Assembly: GCA_045633415.1 (NCBI GenBank)
Contig: JAZQYH010000002.1
Location: forward strand, 1-34,736
Direction of reading: 5' to 3'
Length of the DNA: 34,736 bases
Origin: RGIG3102 sp045633415
GTDB lineage: Bacteria > Bacillota > Clostridia > Oscillospirales > Ruminococcaceae
How positions within the stretch are numbered: the first letter of the stretch is position 1; each line of letters begins with the position of its first letter. The position numbers and the translations under genes were made by a program. This document shows positions 1 to 8,886 of the stretch, piece after piece. The notes under the pieces were generated by a model. It had not been told where the DNA came from, made no database searches, and saw only the letters and a program-made list of their open reading frames with translations.

Positions 1-141
1 CCGATTCCTAATTATAATCCCAAAAATTACGGTAAATTCACTGGCATAAATGGTGATGAAATTTCCCAGAAGGTTATACAGCAAGTATACGACTTAATGA
101 TGGATGGTTATTGTGCTGGCGAGATACACAGGGCTCTAATA
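1..141. repeat. Terminal direct repeat (first copy); circular junction
   Basis: Bases 1-141 are identical to 34596-34736. Removing one copy leaves a 34,595-bp circle in which the small terminase reading frame is intact across the join. A length of exactly 141 bp matches a common assembler k-mer, so this is most likely an assembly overlap of a circular or circularly permuted genome, not a biological terminal repeat. Confidence 0.95.
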
Positions 142-438
142 GACACTTACCATATAAACTCCCAGCAGGAGAAGTATATATACAACAAGGCCTACCACCA
201 GATGCACGATATTGAGGGCAAGCAAGAGGAGAATTTAAAAGAAAAACAGCTCCAGAGACTATTGAAATTATACAGGAAGTGCATCAATGCCAATGACAGG
301 AAAGGTGAACTGGCGACCCTGGCTGAAATTAATAAATTGAACAACTTATATGTCGAAAAGATTGAATTGACGAATAACCAGGTGATATTTAAGATTGATG
401 GCGAAGAGGACGACGAAGAAACAGATAACAACAAGTAA
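1..438 (+). CDS. Terminase small subunit (3' part; start lies at 34581)
   Basis: The frame is open from base 1. Across the circular junction it begins at the ATG at 34581, giving a 150-residue protein; an internal ATG at 97 would remove 37 residues. The N-terminal half has helices compatible with a DNA-binding helix-turn-helix (EISQKVIQQVYDLMMDGYCAGEIHRAL). The centre is a Lys/Glu-rich helix and the C-terminus is acidic. The large terminase follows with an overlap of about 40 bases. Small terminases recognise phage DNA and hand it to the large subunit for packaging. The assignment rests on position, size and helical pattern; no diagnostic motif is visible. Confidence 0.7.
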   Translation, partial: PIPNYNPKNYGKFTGINGDEISQKVIQQVYDLMMDGYCAGEIHRALIDTYHINSQQEKYIYNKAYHQMHDIEGKQEENLKEKQLQRLLKLYRKCINANDRKGELATLAEINKLNNLYVEKIELTNNQVIFKIDGEEDDEETDNNK

Positions 439-1684
439 ATTAAACCGACAGACTATACTGGCCCCTAAATTACAGGATTATCAGAAAATAGTATATCGAG
501 GCCTTAAGCAGCACTGGAATGATAGTGTCCATGTTATATTGTCACCTCGACAGATGGGTAAAAGTTTTCTGATAGAATTGATTTTACTGGATGCATCAAT
601 TAATTATAAAAACCAGACCTCGATAGTGGTGGAACCAACACTGGCGCAAAGCCGTAAAATGGCCAATGAGATATACAATTACATAAAAGCGACACCAGCA
701 TATAAAAGTTACAACTCCCAACTGTTAGAGATTAAATTCCAGAATGGAAGCCAAATTCTATTCAAGTCAAATGAGCAGGGTGAGACAGCGCTGAGAGGTT
801 ATACGATATCAAAAAAAGGGCTATTGATTTTCGATGAGGGTGCATATTGCGATGATGATTTATTTTATGCGTCGATGCCACTGTGTAATGCCAACAAAGC
901 GCCGATAATGATATTTTCAACTCCACGCTGGAAAAGTGGATTTTTTTACGATTTTTTCACAAATGAAAACTCTTATAGTTATAATTGGAGTGATTTTTCG
1001 AACCCTTATCTTACACCAGAGAAGTACGATATAATTAAAAAGACGATGCCGACCCAATTGTTCCTGGCTGACTACAAAGGCCAATGGATGGAAAACACGT
1101 CGGATATTTTCGGTGACTATTCAAAAATTATATCAAATGACTACGATATCACGGATAATGAACTGACCTGCGGCATAGACTGGGGCGCTGGTAAAAATTC
1201 CGCTGACAACAATTCGGACTACACAGCCATATCTATACTAAATTCGCAAAGGCAGCAGACCCTGTTAAAGTACCAGAACAATTTGGACGAGACCGAGACT
1301 ATCATATGGCTGGCGGATATATTACAACAAAACAAAGTGAAAAAAGCCGTGGTTGAACAAAATTCCATCGGCTCCGTATATTTAGGCCTATTGAAAAAAG
1401 AAGTGGCCAGGAGAGGCTTAAAATGCCAAATCGTAACTATCAATATGAACAATGAAAAAAAGAATGAAATTTACCAGCAACTGATAGTGAATGTACAGAA
1501 TGGCACAATACAATTGTTAAATGACAATGAGCTAAAAATGGAGATGGCCGTATTGAAGATGGAAAAAACAAAAACTAATAAAATTACCTATAATGCACCC
1601 AAGCCCTACCATGACGACTGTTTGGATGCCACAGGATTCGCCTTGTACGGCCAGCAAAGAGGCACTTACGTATATTCCAAATAA
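398..1684 (+). CDS. terL: Terminase large subunit (packaging ATPase-nuclease)
   Basis: This is the motor that drives DNA into the prohead and cuts it. The ATPase domain has a P-loop variant PRQMGKS at about residues 50-56 and a Walker B LLIFDEG at about 142-148. A STPRW segment near 175 fits the coupling motif. The C-terminal RNase H-like nuclease domain starts with CGIDWG near 258-263, continues through AVVEQNS and ends with YHDDCLDA, supplying the acidic metal ligands. The length of 428 residues is normal for the family. A TTG lies directly before the ATG at 398; I chose the ATG. The start overlaps the end of the small terminase gene, which suggests translational coupling. Confidence 0.93.
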   Translation: MAKRTTKKQITTSKLNRQTILAPKLQDYQKIVYRGLKQHWNDSVHVILSPRQMGKSFLIELILLDASINYKNQTSIVVEPTLAQSRKMANEIYNYIKATPAYKSYNSQLLEIKFQNGSQILFKSNEQGETALRGYTISKKGLLIFDEGAYCDDDLFYASMPLCNANKAPIMIFSTPRWKSGFFYDFFTNENSYSYNWSDFSNPYLTPEKYDIIKKTMPTQLFLADYKGQWMENTSDIFGDYSKIISNDYDITDNELTCGIDWGAGKNSADNNSDYTAISILNSQRQQTLLKYQNNLDETETIIWLADILQQNKVKKAVVEQNSIGSVYLGLLKKEVARRGLKCQIVTINMNNEKKNEIYQQLIVNVQNGTIQLLNDNELKMEMAVLKMEKTKTNKITYNAPKPYHDDCLDATGFALYGQQRGTYVYSK

Positions 1685-1704
1685 TTGAATTAAAATAAAA
1701 TAAA

Positions 1705-2325
1705 ATGTTAGAAATTAGATTAAAAAAGACCTGGGATGATATAACCGTAGGTGAGTATGTTGAATTAATGAGCCTTGAAAAAAGTGAGTATGATGAACTT
1801 ATCGACAAAGGTATTGCAATGGTTGATATAATATATCACATAGATTCCAATACAATCCCTTACGCTGATTTTATCACGCTGATTAAAAGCCTGGATTTTT
1901 TCGATAAGAAGCCACCCAAAATTAAAGCTAAAACTAAATATAAATTAAATGGCAAAATATATGAGCTGGATTTAAACTACAACACACTAACCACGTCGCA
2001 ATATATAGATTTGGTAAATTACAAAAAAGACCAGGACTACACTGGAATGTTATCTGCAGTATTGTTTCCAGAAGGACACAAGTATATGGACGGTTATGAT
2101 ATTGAAGAGGTTAAAGATGATATCGAGAACCATCTGACGGTGCCAGAAGCAATGGGTATACTGGATTTTTTTGGAATGGCCTCGACGGAATTCAACAAGC
2201 ATATCCTCAACTATTTGAAACACAAGTTAATGAGAATGAAGAGGATTCCGAGGGAGGCGAAGATTCAGATAACCAGGGATTTACGTCAGCTTTGCAATCT
2301 TATGGAATCATCCCTTATGTACTGA
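1705..2325 (+). CDS. Tail assembly chaperone, short form
   Basis: This 206-residue protein sits directly before the tape measure gene, the standard place of gpG-type tail assembly chaperones, which coat the tape measure during tail assembly. It begins MLEIRLKKTWDDITVGEYVEL, has a central alpha-helical domain (SQYIDLVNYKKDQDYTGMLSAVLFPEG) and reaches ILDFFGMAS near residue 158, where the coding DNA contains a run of seven T. A second open frame in the -1 register overlaps the last 205 bases and runs on to 2456, as expected for a gpG/gpGT pair. It is preceded by an A-rich leader. The assignment is by position, frameshift architecture and general resemblance; I see no enzymatic motif. Confidence 0.72.
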   Translation: MLEIRLKKTWDDITVGEYVELMSLEKSEYDELIDKGIAMVDIIYHIDSNTIPYADFITLIKSLDFFDKKPPKIKAKTKYKLNGKIYELDLNYNTLTTSQYIDLVNYKKDQDYTGMLSAVLFPEGHKYMDGYDIEEVKDDIENHLTVPEAMGILDFFGMASTEFNKHILNYLKHKLMRMKRIPREAKIQITRDLRQLCNLMESSLMY

Positions 2326-2456
2326 CCTACTGTAAGTTAACTAATGAGACTTTAAGTGATACTTTAAATGAGAGTATTGTGCAAGTTCTGTATGTGGTGA
2401 GTTTTGAGTATGAGCGACTGGAAGAAGAGAAAAGAAGATTAAAATTTCATAATTAA
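2121..2456 (+). CDS. Tail assembly chaperone -1 frameshift extension
   Basis: A stop-free frame without a good start of its own covers 2121-2456 in the -1 register relative to the short form. It reads through an acidic linker (NENEEDSEGGEDSDNQ) into a helical domain beginning GFTSALQSYGIIPYVL, and it ends at TAA 2454-2456. The only canonical X XXY YYZ slippery site I found in the overlap is T TTT TTT at 2166-2172, in phase with the short frame. If ribosomes slip there, the join reads ILDFF then WNGLDG. The zero-frame sequence after the T run (FNKHILNYLKHK) also looks coding, so the true slip point could lie further downstream. The extension should be the T domain that contacts the tube protein. 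Confidence 0.68.
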   Translation, partial: YREPSDGARSNGYTGFFWNGLDGIQQAYPQLFETQVNENEEDSEGGEDSDNQGFTSALQSYGIIPYVLTYCKLTNETLSDTLNESIVQVLYVVSFEYERLEEEKRRLKFHN

Positions 2457-2541
2457 AAATTAATTTGTATATTAATAGTATACATTCAAAAAAAAATCTA
2501 TCTGAAACTTTGGTTTTCGTATTAATTCCTTTTTTATTAAG

Positions 2542-2570
2542 TACCGTCCGAGCAAGGGCGGTATTTTTTT
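2542..2570 (+). terminator. Intrinsic terminator after the chaperone
   Basis: TACCGTCC at 2542-2549 pairs with GGGCGGTA at 2556-2563, with one G-U pair and a 6-base loop. Seven T follow at 2564-2570. The recurrent AATTAATATTTT element begins three bases later. Confidence 0.8.
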
Positions 2571-2572
2571 AT

Positions 2573-2592
2573 AATTAATATTTTAATTAAAA
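2573..2592 (+). promoter_or_regulatory. Recurrent late element before the tape measure gene
   Basis: The sequence AATTAATATTTTAATTAAAA lies directly behind a terminator and 28 bases before the tape measure ATG, measured start to start. Its 12-base core recurs in six other gaps before late genes. Its position behind a terminator suggests a promoter; a translation leader is the alternative. Confidence 0.5.
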
Positions 2593-2600
2593 ACTAAAAT

Positions 2601-4637
2601 ATGAGTGAAGTACAAGTTGATGTTATCAAAATAAACACCTCCCAGGCTGAACAGTCGATGGGAAATTTAAAGAAGGAGATGAAGGACACCAGGCAGCAGA
2701 TGATTGAGCTTAGGATGCGCGGTGAAGAGACAAGTGAAGCTTATAAACAATTGGCTGCAAGGGCTGGTGATTTGCAGAAGGCGATGGCCAGGGCCAATGA
2801 AGATATAAAAGAGGCAAGTACAACATTTACCAACACAGTGAGCTATGTGAGTGGTTCGCTGGCTGGCGTGTCTGGCGCGGTCCAGGCAGCTACAGGCGCT
2901 CTCAGTCTCATGGGCGTGGAAATGGGGAATGACACAAAATTGATGAAAACACTGGTCGCGGCGATGTCGATTACAAGCGGTTTAACAGCCATCCAGGGCA
3001 GTGTCGAAGCCTTTAAGAAACTAACTACCAATATAAAGAGGTCCACACTGGCACAACAGGGTCTCAATGCAGCTATTAAAGCCAACCCCTGGGGAGCAGC
3101 ACTAACAGCTATTTTAGCGGTTACAGCGGCCCTGGGAGCCTTCGCAGTTGCATCAAAAAATGCTGCCAAAGAATCTCAAAAAGCTATGGAAGAGGCGGCT
3201 AAAAAGACAGAGGAAGCCTGGAAAGCCCGACTTGAGAATATCAAGAAATTAATGGGTGAACTGGCCAATACATCATCTACTGGTGCTGATTACTGGAACT
3301 ATGAGGAATTCAACAAAGCCAAAGACGAATATATCAAAAGCCTGGAAGATGCAGGGGTGAGTTTGGGTGAAGCGTACCGTGAGATAGAGAAGCAGCAAAG
3401 AGCGTACCGTAAAGCTATGGCCGACCCTAACTGGATGAAAAACAATGCAGATGAATATAAAAATTTCATCGAGAACCAAAGAAGGTTGATTTATTTAATT
3501 TCAGCTGACAATGATACAATTACAGCTGAGATGCAGGATAGCTGGGGTAACACCATCAAAGCTGAACAGCAGTATGAACAGGAAATGGCTAAAATTGCAG
3601 CTGCCGACAAGGAAAATGCACGTAAAATACAAGAATCCAACAAGGCCAAGGCCGACGCACAGAGAGAGGCTGATTTAAAGAGAATTCAAAGTATTATTGA
3701 TTCGACGAAAACCGAGTTGCAGAAACTTGAAGAAAAATATAATGAAGAAAAAGCCTTGTTGGAAAAATATGGCGAAGACACTACCAAATTAACCGAAAAG
3801 TATAATAGTGACCGTGCCAATATAATTAAAAAACAGGATGATGCAAAAGAGGCCGAGAGAGTAACAAAAGCCGAACAAAGTATATATAACCACGAATTAC
3901 AATTACAGGACGAATATTATCGTAAAAAGTGGGCTATTGTAGAGAGTGGCGAAAAAGACATAGATTCCAAATTACAACAATTGGAGTTACAACAGTTGGA
4001 CAATGAGGCTATCATATTAGCCGATAAACACGCCAACAGGCTTATCAGCGAGGAAGAATTCCAGAATGAGTTGTTAAGAATAGGTTCTGAGAAAGCCCAA
4101 AGGCGAATTGAGATTCAGAAAGAGGAAGCTGAGAAGAAAAAAGCCATCGACGCGGCTTATATGAACAGTGCGGTTACGATTGCCAATTCCTTGGGTGGGG
4201 TGCTGGGCTCGATGAGTGAAATTTTAGGTGAAGATACCGAGGAAATGAAAAATATAAAAGCTGCACAGGCCATCATAAACACCATCGCTGGCGCAGTTGC
4301 GGCATTTATGGGAATTACCGAATCTACAGGTGGCTGGGGAATTGCAGCGGCAGCGGCACAGGCGGCAGCGGTACTGGCAGCTGGATTTGCCGAGGTGAAA
4401 AAGATTTACGCGGTTGACACGTCAGGCGGCAAAAACAACACCACCACATCATCGGCTGCAGTGTCAACACTATCCACTAACTACAACAACACCAGGTTGG
4501 TTGACAATGGCGGCGGAGTATATGATTTAACTAAATTAGCAAGCCAAAACCAGAACCAGAAAGTGTACGTCTTGACACACGATATACAAGAAGGACTTGA
4601 TAAAGTGAATGTGACCACAAGGCGGAATATGTACTAA
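2601..4637 (+). CDS. Tail tape measure protein
   Basis: This 678-residue protein sets tail length and is threaded through the tail tube; at about 1.5 angstrom per residue it would give a tail near 100 nm. The N-terminal 80 residues are charged coiled coil (NLKKEMKDTRQQMIELRMRG). Alanine/glycine-rich hydrophobic helices lie at about 80-110 and 160-185 (KANPWGAALTAILAVTAALG). A long Lys/Glu coiled coil fills 190-510, and a second hydrophobic Ala-rich region follows at about 515-595. The Thr/Ser-rich tail of the protein is polar. This pattern and the chaperone upstream are typical of tape measures. It has its own terminator-plus-element module upstream. Confidence 0.92.
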   Translation: MSEVQVDVIKINTSQAEQSMGNLKKEMKDTRQQMIELRMRGEETSEAYKQLAARAGDLQKAMARANEDIKEASTTFTNTVSYVSGSLAGVSGAVQAATGALSLMGVEMGNDTKLMKTLVAAMSITSGLTAIQGSVEAFKKLTTNIKRSTLAQQGLNAAIKANPWGAALTAILAVTAALGAFAVASKNAAKESQKAMEEAAKKTEEAWKARLENIKKLMGELANTSSTGADYWNYEEFNKAKDEYIKSLEDAGVSLGEAYREIEKQQRAYRKAMADPNWMKNNADEYKNFIENQRRLIYLISADNDTITAEMQDSWGNTIKAEQQYEQEMAKIAAADKENARKIQESNKAKADAQREADLKRIQSIIDSTKTELQKLEEKYNEEKALLEKYGEDTTKLTEKYNSDRANIIKKQDDAKEAERVTKAEQSIYNHELQLQDEYYRKKWAIVESGEKDIDSKLQQLELQQLDNEAIILADKHANRLISEEEFQNELLRIGSEKAQRRIEIQKEEAEKKKAIDAAYMNSAVTIANSLGGVLGSMSEILGEDTEEMKNIKAAQAIINTIAGAVAAFMGITESTGGWGIAAAAAQAAAVLAAGFAEVKKIYAVDTSGGKNNTTTSSAAVSTLSTNYNNTRLVDNGGGVYDLTKLASQNQNQKVYVLTHDIQEGLDKVNVTTRRNMY

Positions 4638-4648
4638 ATTAATATTTT
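4637..4648 (+). promoter_or_regulatory. Recurrent late element before the protease gene
   Basis: AATTAATATTTT begins on the last base of the tape measure stop codon and lies 27 bases before the next ATG, measured start to start. No terminator precedes this copy. Confidence 0.45.
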
Positions 4649-4663
4649 AAAAATAAAATTGAT

Positions 4664-5953
4664 ATGAAATTAATGGATTTGCCGATATATGAAATGACTA
4701 TGAGCGAGTTGACCGATGGGTTGACTTGTATGGGATTGGTTGACGACCCTGCAATTATGGAAAATTGGATAATGATGGAAAATCAGAAACCTATCCAATT
4801 AACCGCTGATAAACAGAAACAGATATTATTCGGTCCAGCGATGATTCCAGACTTACCTATATACAGGCGTGATGCCAGCGGTGAGTACTATGTGGTATTT
4901 TCTAAAGAGACAATTGAACAGATGGTTGAAAAGTGGTCCAGGGCTGGCCTTACCAATGAGGTAAACATAATGCACGACCACGAATGTTTTACCGATGATT
5001 GCACATTAGTTGAAATGTTCCAGAAAGATGCCTCCAGAGGCCTTAACCCGACCGCTTACGAGGATTTACCCGACGGTACTCTTTTCGTGGCTTACAAGGT
5101 GCAAAATAACCTCTGGAATTTGATACAGGACGGTACACTCGACCTTAAAGGATTTTCGATTGAAGCATGGATGACACCAAAGCGTAAAATTGAAAATAAA
5201 AAAACACAGAAAGAAGAGATTGAGTTTCTTGCTGACGAAATTTTACAGGAACCAGATAAAAAAAAAGTCGAGGCGGCATCTGATATAGTGTTCTACACCA
5301 GCGGTGAGTTGACTGAGTTGATGAATGAAAACAAAGTATATGAAATTAAATACGGTGCTGGAAAAACCATCACAGCCCAGATTTATGCAATTACCGACGG
5401 TGGTGAAAGTATTGAAGTCATGACAGCCGATAAAGCCGAGGGTAAAAACACGTGGAAAAATATAAATATAGCTGAAATTGATTCCATCAAAGCCACCAAT
5501 GACCCTTATTTGCCGTGGGAGACTGACACCAAGAGTTATATGGATTGGCAAAAGTCCGACCACACAGTAACACGTAGTATAGTTGCACCTCCAGCCACCA
5601 TCGACGAAATGATTAAACAGCGCAGTATGGTGATTATCAATTACAATGATGATAAAGAGAATCCCCACACATCGGCCAGACAGTGCGCTATCATAGCCAG
5701 GGGCTTGACTTATAAAGGAAATTCTTGCTTGAGAGTATATCAGTTTTTCGGTGATTCACGCTCAATTGCGGAAGGTTACGCCGATGAGCCTCTTGGTGAT
5801 TATAGGTTAATGTTGGAAAAGAGAATTACACAGATAAGACCCATCCCATTTGCACAGCCCTGGACCGAAGAAGATTTGGATTTGAGTAAATTAAACAGAC
5901 GCGGTGACGACGGTATGAAGGTCTTATATACCCACTATTCGGATTTTAATTAA
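4664..5953 (+). CDS. Prohead protease, XkdF-like serine peptidase
   Basis: The N-terminal 170 residues match the XkdF-like phage serine protease family (Peptidase_S78_2). They show GPAMIPDLPIYR, then SKETIEQMVEKW, a histidine region NEVNIMHDHE and a GFSIEAWM segment with the candidate catalytic serine. Such proteases mature the prohead by cleaving scaffold and capsid proteins. The rest, about residues 185-429, is unlike a bare protease. It holds two similar segments, EIKYGAGKTITAQIYAI and MVIINYNDDKEN followed by a WYL-like stretch ending in RITQIRPI, so the protein may be a protease fused to a beta-rich accessory domain. It is encoded far from the portal and capsid genes, which is unusual. 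Confidence 0.75.
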   Translation: MKLMDLPIYEMTMSELTDGLTCMGLVDDPAIMENWIMMENQKPIQLTADKQKQILFGPAMIPDLPIYRRDASGEYYVVFSKETIEQMVEKWSRAGLTNEVNIMHDHECFTDDCTLVEMFQKDASRGLNPTAYEDLPDGTLFVAYKVQNNLWNLIQDGTLDLKGFSIEAWMTPKRKIENKKTQKEEIEFLADEILQEPDKKKVEAASDIVFYTSGELTELMNENKVYEIKYGAGKTITAQIYAITDGGESIEVMTADKAEGKNTWKNINIAEIDSIKATNDPYLPWETDTKSYMDWQKSDHTVTRSIVAPPATIDEMIKQRSMVIINYNDDKENPHTSARQCAIIARGLTYKGNSCLRVYQFFGDSRSIAEGYADEPLGDYRLMLEKRITQIRPIPFAQPWTEEDLDLSKLNRRGDDGMKVLYTHYSDFN

Positions 5954-5974
5954 AAATAAATTGAAATTTAATAT

Positions 5975-6505
5975 ATGAAGATAACAGACCTCAATTTAAC
6001 CGAGCTCTACGATTTGGCTGACGAATGTATTGCAATGTACCACCAGGAGATTAATTCAATTGGTGCGGTAGGTTATAATAGAGGACTATTGAATTCCACA
6101 GCCACGTGGGTACAAGGAAGTTCCGAGAATGAGATTAAAATGATTTTTCAGTTGCCAGACTATTATATATTCGTCGAGGACGGCAGAAACCCATCGGTAA
6201 AGCGAGAGGACCCCGAAAAAGTATATCAGTCGATATTGAAGTGGGTTCGTGCCAAAGGTATAGTTGGAAGGTCCAAGAATGGTAAAAAACCAGCCACACA
6301 GGAACAGATAGCCTGGGCTATTTACAACAAGGTACACAGGCACGGTTATTACGGATATAACCAGCAGGGTAAGCACCCTCTTTATACAACTAAACAGCGT
6401 ATGGAATCAGCTAACATGAGACAGAGGGCCGCTGATATAGTTGCAAAAACACTCAACAAGCAAATACACGCTGAAATAATGGACTTTGCCCGACTAAATA
6501 AATAA
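5975..6505 (+). CDS. Neck / tail completion protein (HK97 gp10-like), putative
   Basis: This 176-residue protein starts with a helical segment (LTELYDLADECIAMYHQEI). It continues into a beta segment around FVEDGRNPSVKREDPEKVYQSILKWVRAKG, then KKPATQEQIAWAIYNKVHRHGYYG, and ends in a helix. The pattern, a hairpin near an E/D-G-R followed by an amphipathic helix and a loop with His and Gly, resembles head-tail joining proteins of the HK97 gp10 type that sit at the neck. The leader AAATTGAAATTTAATAT before the ATG resembles those before 14319 and 17077. Function is inferred from size, pattern and virion context. Confidence 0.5.
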   Translation: MKITDLNLTELYDLADECIAMYHQEINSIGAVGYNRGLLNSTATWVQGSSENEIKMIFQLPDYYIFVEDGRNPSVKREDPEKVYQSILKWVRAKGIVGRSKNGKKPATQEQIAWAIYNKVHRHGYYGYNQQGKHPLYTTKQRMESANMRQRAADIVAKTLNKQIHAEIMDFARLNK

Positions 6506-6515
6506 TTAATATTTT
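6504..6515 (+). promoter_or_regulatory. Recurrent late element before the first fibre gene
   Basis: AATTAATATTTT overlaps the stop region of the neck gene and lies 31 bases before the ATG at 6535, measured start to start. No terminator precedes it. Confidence 0.45.
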
Positions 6516-6534
6516 AGATAAAAATTAGATTAAA

Positions 6535-6912
6535 ATGGCAGTAGAATATAAAAGATTTTTAAACCGAAGGGATTCCACCAACAACTGGACCAACATAAAC
6601 CCCGTCCTAGGACCAGGTGAGATAGGTTACGACACCGATGAGAAGAAATTTAAGATTGGTGACGGTACCAGCGCCTGGAATGACCTTGTTTTTTACGAGA
6701 GTGGCAGCGGCAGCGCTTATACACCAGGCCGAGGTATCAGTATCGCTAGTGATGAAATTTCAGTAAATGCACGTAGTTCACAGTTCGCTTTCAACAATGG
6801 TGAAATGTACATCATAACCACTGGCGACGGCGGATTTGTTACCAATGCAGTTATGACCAGGGCTATAAATAATACACTTGGAGATATCCTTGGACAATTA
6901 ATAACTATTTAA
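6535..6912 (+). CDS. Short fibre / tip protein with Mtd-like N-terminal domain
   Basis: Residues 4-52 carry the pattern KRFLNRRDSTNNW, then GEIGYDTDEKKFKIGDGTSAWNDL, the small beta domain known from the N-terminus of Bordetella phage Mtd and many Bacteroides phage fibres, where it docks the protein to the virion. The remaining 70 residues are Gly/Ser-rich and beta-like (GRGISIASDEISVNARSSQF). There is no C-terminal variable lectin domain and no reverse transcriptase anywhere in the window, so there is no sign of a diversity-generating retroelement. At 125 residues it may be an adaptor for the larger fibre proteins that follow; the next gene starts 12 bases after its stop codon. Confidence 0.7.
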   Translation: MAVEYKRFLNRRDSTNNWTNINPVLGPGEIGYDTDEKKFKIGDGTSAWNDLVFYESGSGSAYTPGRGISIASDEISVNARSSQFAFNNGEMYIITTGDGGFVTNAVMTRAINNTLGDILGQLITI

Positions 6913-6924
6913 TTTTAATTAATT

Positions 6925-8796
6925 ATGGCAACAACTATTGCAGGTGAGATTAGCAGGTTAAATGCAGCCAAGCGTGAAATTAAAAGGTCGATTGAAGCCA
7001 AAGGTGTCAGAGTTGACCCAAATGCCAGGATTGATATATATCCACAATTCATTAATAGGATAAGTGGAGTGGCACTTGAGTCGCTTAGTGTTACGCAAAA
7101 TGGCACTTATACTTCACCTTCCAACACAGCATACAATGAGGTTACGGTTAATGTATCAGCTCCAGCACCGACAGTTAATTTACAGGATAAAACAGCTACT
7201 GCCAATGGTTCATACACGGCGGATGCAGGTTATGACGGACTTGGCACTGTTACGGTAAATGTGACCCCGACACTGGAAAACAAAACTATAACAACCAATG
7301 GCACTTACACAGCCGACCAGGGATATGATGGATTAGGTACAGTTACGGTTAATGTATCTGGCGGTGGTTCACAGGTAAATGCAGTGACTGTTTATTATAT
7401 CATAAATTCATCTTATTATTATTCACCTTCCAGTTATTGGGAAAAATACTTGTTATATAACAGCAATGATTTCACACAGGTGATTGATAAGATGTATATT
7501 AATGGTACACAGGTAACACCATCGCCTAATTTCGATTATCCTTATCTTGGATGTTATAAGGTGAGATATGAACTTAATTCACCAACAGCCAATGTGCCAA
7601 ATAACACCTTCGGATTAAATCCTGTGGCATATATTGACTGGTCCGAGTACACAGGCACAGTTATGCCGTCGTCTGGCGGTGGTAGTTGGGGTACAGATGT
7701 TATACCTTCTGGTATTGAAACTATGTATGGTAACCCCTCTCACTTCTGGGGCAATGAAAAATGTATTATACCAAATACAGTTATTACAAACAATGAATCC
7801 TTTTTCGGTAGAAGAGCCTTTTTTGAAGAAAACAGTACGTGGTATTCAAAGGATTTTGGAGCAGCGGTATATAACAGTTCAGACGACAGACTGGTTATAG
7901 TCACCAACAACAATGTACACCTTCCTTATGGATTGACAAGCTTCGACCCATCACAAAGATATGGTGAAACAACTGGGTTGGTATTTCCTACTACACTCAC
8001 ACATTTCGGCGGATTCGATTATCAAACAAGGAGCTATTGGTTTCTTAATCCAACACCTCCAGTGATTGGTCCAAATGCGGATGATTATGGTGATAGTGAT
8101 TGTGTGACAGTGGTTCCCCACGGTGCTGAATCCGACTACTTAAATGCTTTCCGTACAGCGAATTTGGCTAATGCAAGTACACACGTGGCACCTTATGATG
8201 AAATTGAAGCCAGAATTGAATATGATTCAAATGTTGAGGAAGATACAATGTTTTACAGATTCAGTGCAGATGGTTGGCGTATAGGCCAGATTGACGTATA
8301 TGATACAAATCACAACATTGTACACACTGTTGAAGGATTACCGAGAGATGATATTTACGGAAATGCCAGACACGTATTCACTTCTGGTGACGGTGATTAT
8401 ATAATTAAGTCGATATTCTGTAACTATGAGAGATGGCAGGACGATGGAGTTGTAAACAATATGTTCTTGGAATGTAATATAACCTATGCAGAGGTTAAAA
8501 TGAACAATAAGAAGATTGGAGTTAATTGGTTCAATAATTGCCAGAATCTAAGAAGTATTAAAGTTTCTGGCGATATAGATGGTATCCGCGATGGCTTCTG
8601 TAATGGATGTACAAGCCTAAGTGAAATAACTTTTGATGCGGCAACACCACCTTCAATTAATCCAAGTGAGTGTTTTAATAATCTCTCAAATTCTGTAACA
8701 GTGTATCTCCCCGATAATACAGCGCTTGCAGCTTATTCAGCTGATGCTAACTGGGCTTCGCTTCAACAGCAGGGTAAAATATCAATGACAGTATAA
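6925..8796 (+). CDS. Tail fibre / receptor-binding protein with repeat stalk and LRR-like tip
   Basis: This 623-residue protein has a helical N-terminal anchor (EISRLNAAKREIKRSIEAKG). A stalk follows with three degenerate copies of a unit resembling NGTYTADxGYDGLGTVTVNV, at about residues 55-155. A large beta-rich central region rich in Tyr, Asn and Ser follows. Near the C-terminus, NCQNLRSIKVSGDIDGIRDGFCNGCTSLSEITFD resembles a BspA-type leucine-rich repeat, and a final VTVYLPDNTALAAYSADANW is typical of the C-terminal strand of such proteins. It is likely a host-surface adhesin. It is followed by a strong terminator. Confidence 0.7.
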   Translation: MATTIAGEISRLNAAKREIKRSIEAKGVRVDPNARIDIYPQFINRISGVALESLSVTQNGTYTSPSNTAYNEVTVNVSAPAPTVNLQDKTATANGSYTADAGYDGLGTVTVNVTPTLENKTITTNGTYTADQGYDGLGTVTVNVSGGGSQVNAVTVYYIINSSYYYSPSSYWEKYLLYNSNDFTQVIDKMYINGTQVTPSPNFDYPYLGCYKVRYELNSPTANVPNNTFGLNPVAYIDWSEYTGTVMPSSGGGSWGTDVIPSGIETMYGNPSHFWGNEKCIIPNTVITNNESFFGRRAFFEENSTWYSKDFGAAVYNSSDDRLVIVTNNNVHLPYGLTSFDPSQRYGETTGLVFPTTLTHFGGFDYQTRSYWFLNPTPPVIGPNADDYGDSDCVTVVPHGAESDYLNAFRTANLANASTHVAPYDEIEARIEYDSNVEEDTMFYRFSADGWRIGQIDVYDTNHNIVHTVEGLPRDDIYGNARHVFTSGDGDYIIKSIFCNYERWQDDGVVNNMFLECNITYAEVKMNNKKIGVNWFNNCQNLRSIKVSGDIDGIRDGFCNGCTSLSEITFDAATPPSINPSECFNNLSNSVTVYLPDNTALAAYSADANWASLQQQGKISMTV

Positions 8797-8818
8797 TTTA
8801 TAAGAATTATTTTACAAC

Positions 8819-8848
8819 AAGCGACCTACATGATGGGTCGCTTTTCTT
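8819..8848 (+). terminator. Intrinsic terminator after the first large fibre gene
   Basis: AAGCGACC at 8819-8826 pairs with GGTCGCTT at 8836-8843 around a 9-base loop. TTTTCTT overlaps and follows the stem. The recurrent late element starts seven bases further on. Confidence 0.82.
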
Positions 8849-8854
8849 ATATAA

Positions 8855-8866
8855 AATTAATATTTT
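8855..8866 (+). promoter_or_regulatory. Recurrent late element before the long fibre gene
   Basis: AATTAATATTTT sits just behind a terminator and 32 bases before the ATG at 8887, measured start to start. This is the same terminator-then-element order as before the tape measure gene. Confidence 0.5.
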
Positions 8867-8886
8867 AAAATAAAATAAATTGAAAT

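Noticed and set aside
1..141. Terminal repeats as transposon or biological direct terminal repeats.
   Set aside because: The exact length fits an assembler overlap, the repeat lies within a gene, and no inverted repeats or target duplications are seen.
5243..5668. Open minus-strand frame of 141 codons opposite the protease gene.
   Set aside because: It is a shadow frame created by the codon usage of the plus-strand gene; the protein is unlike any family.
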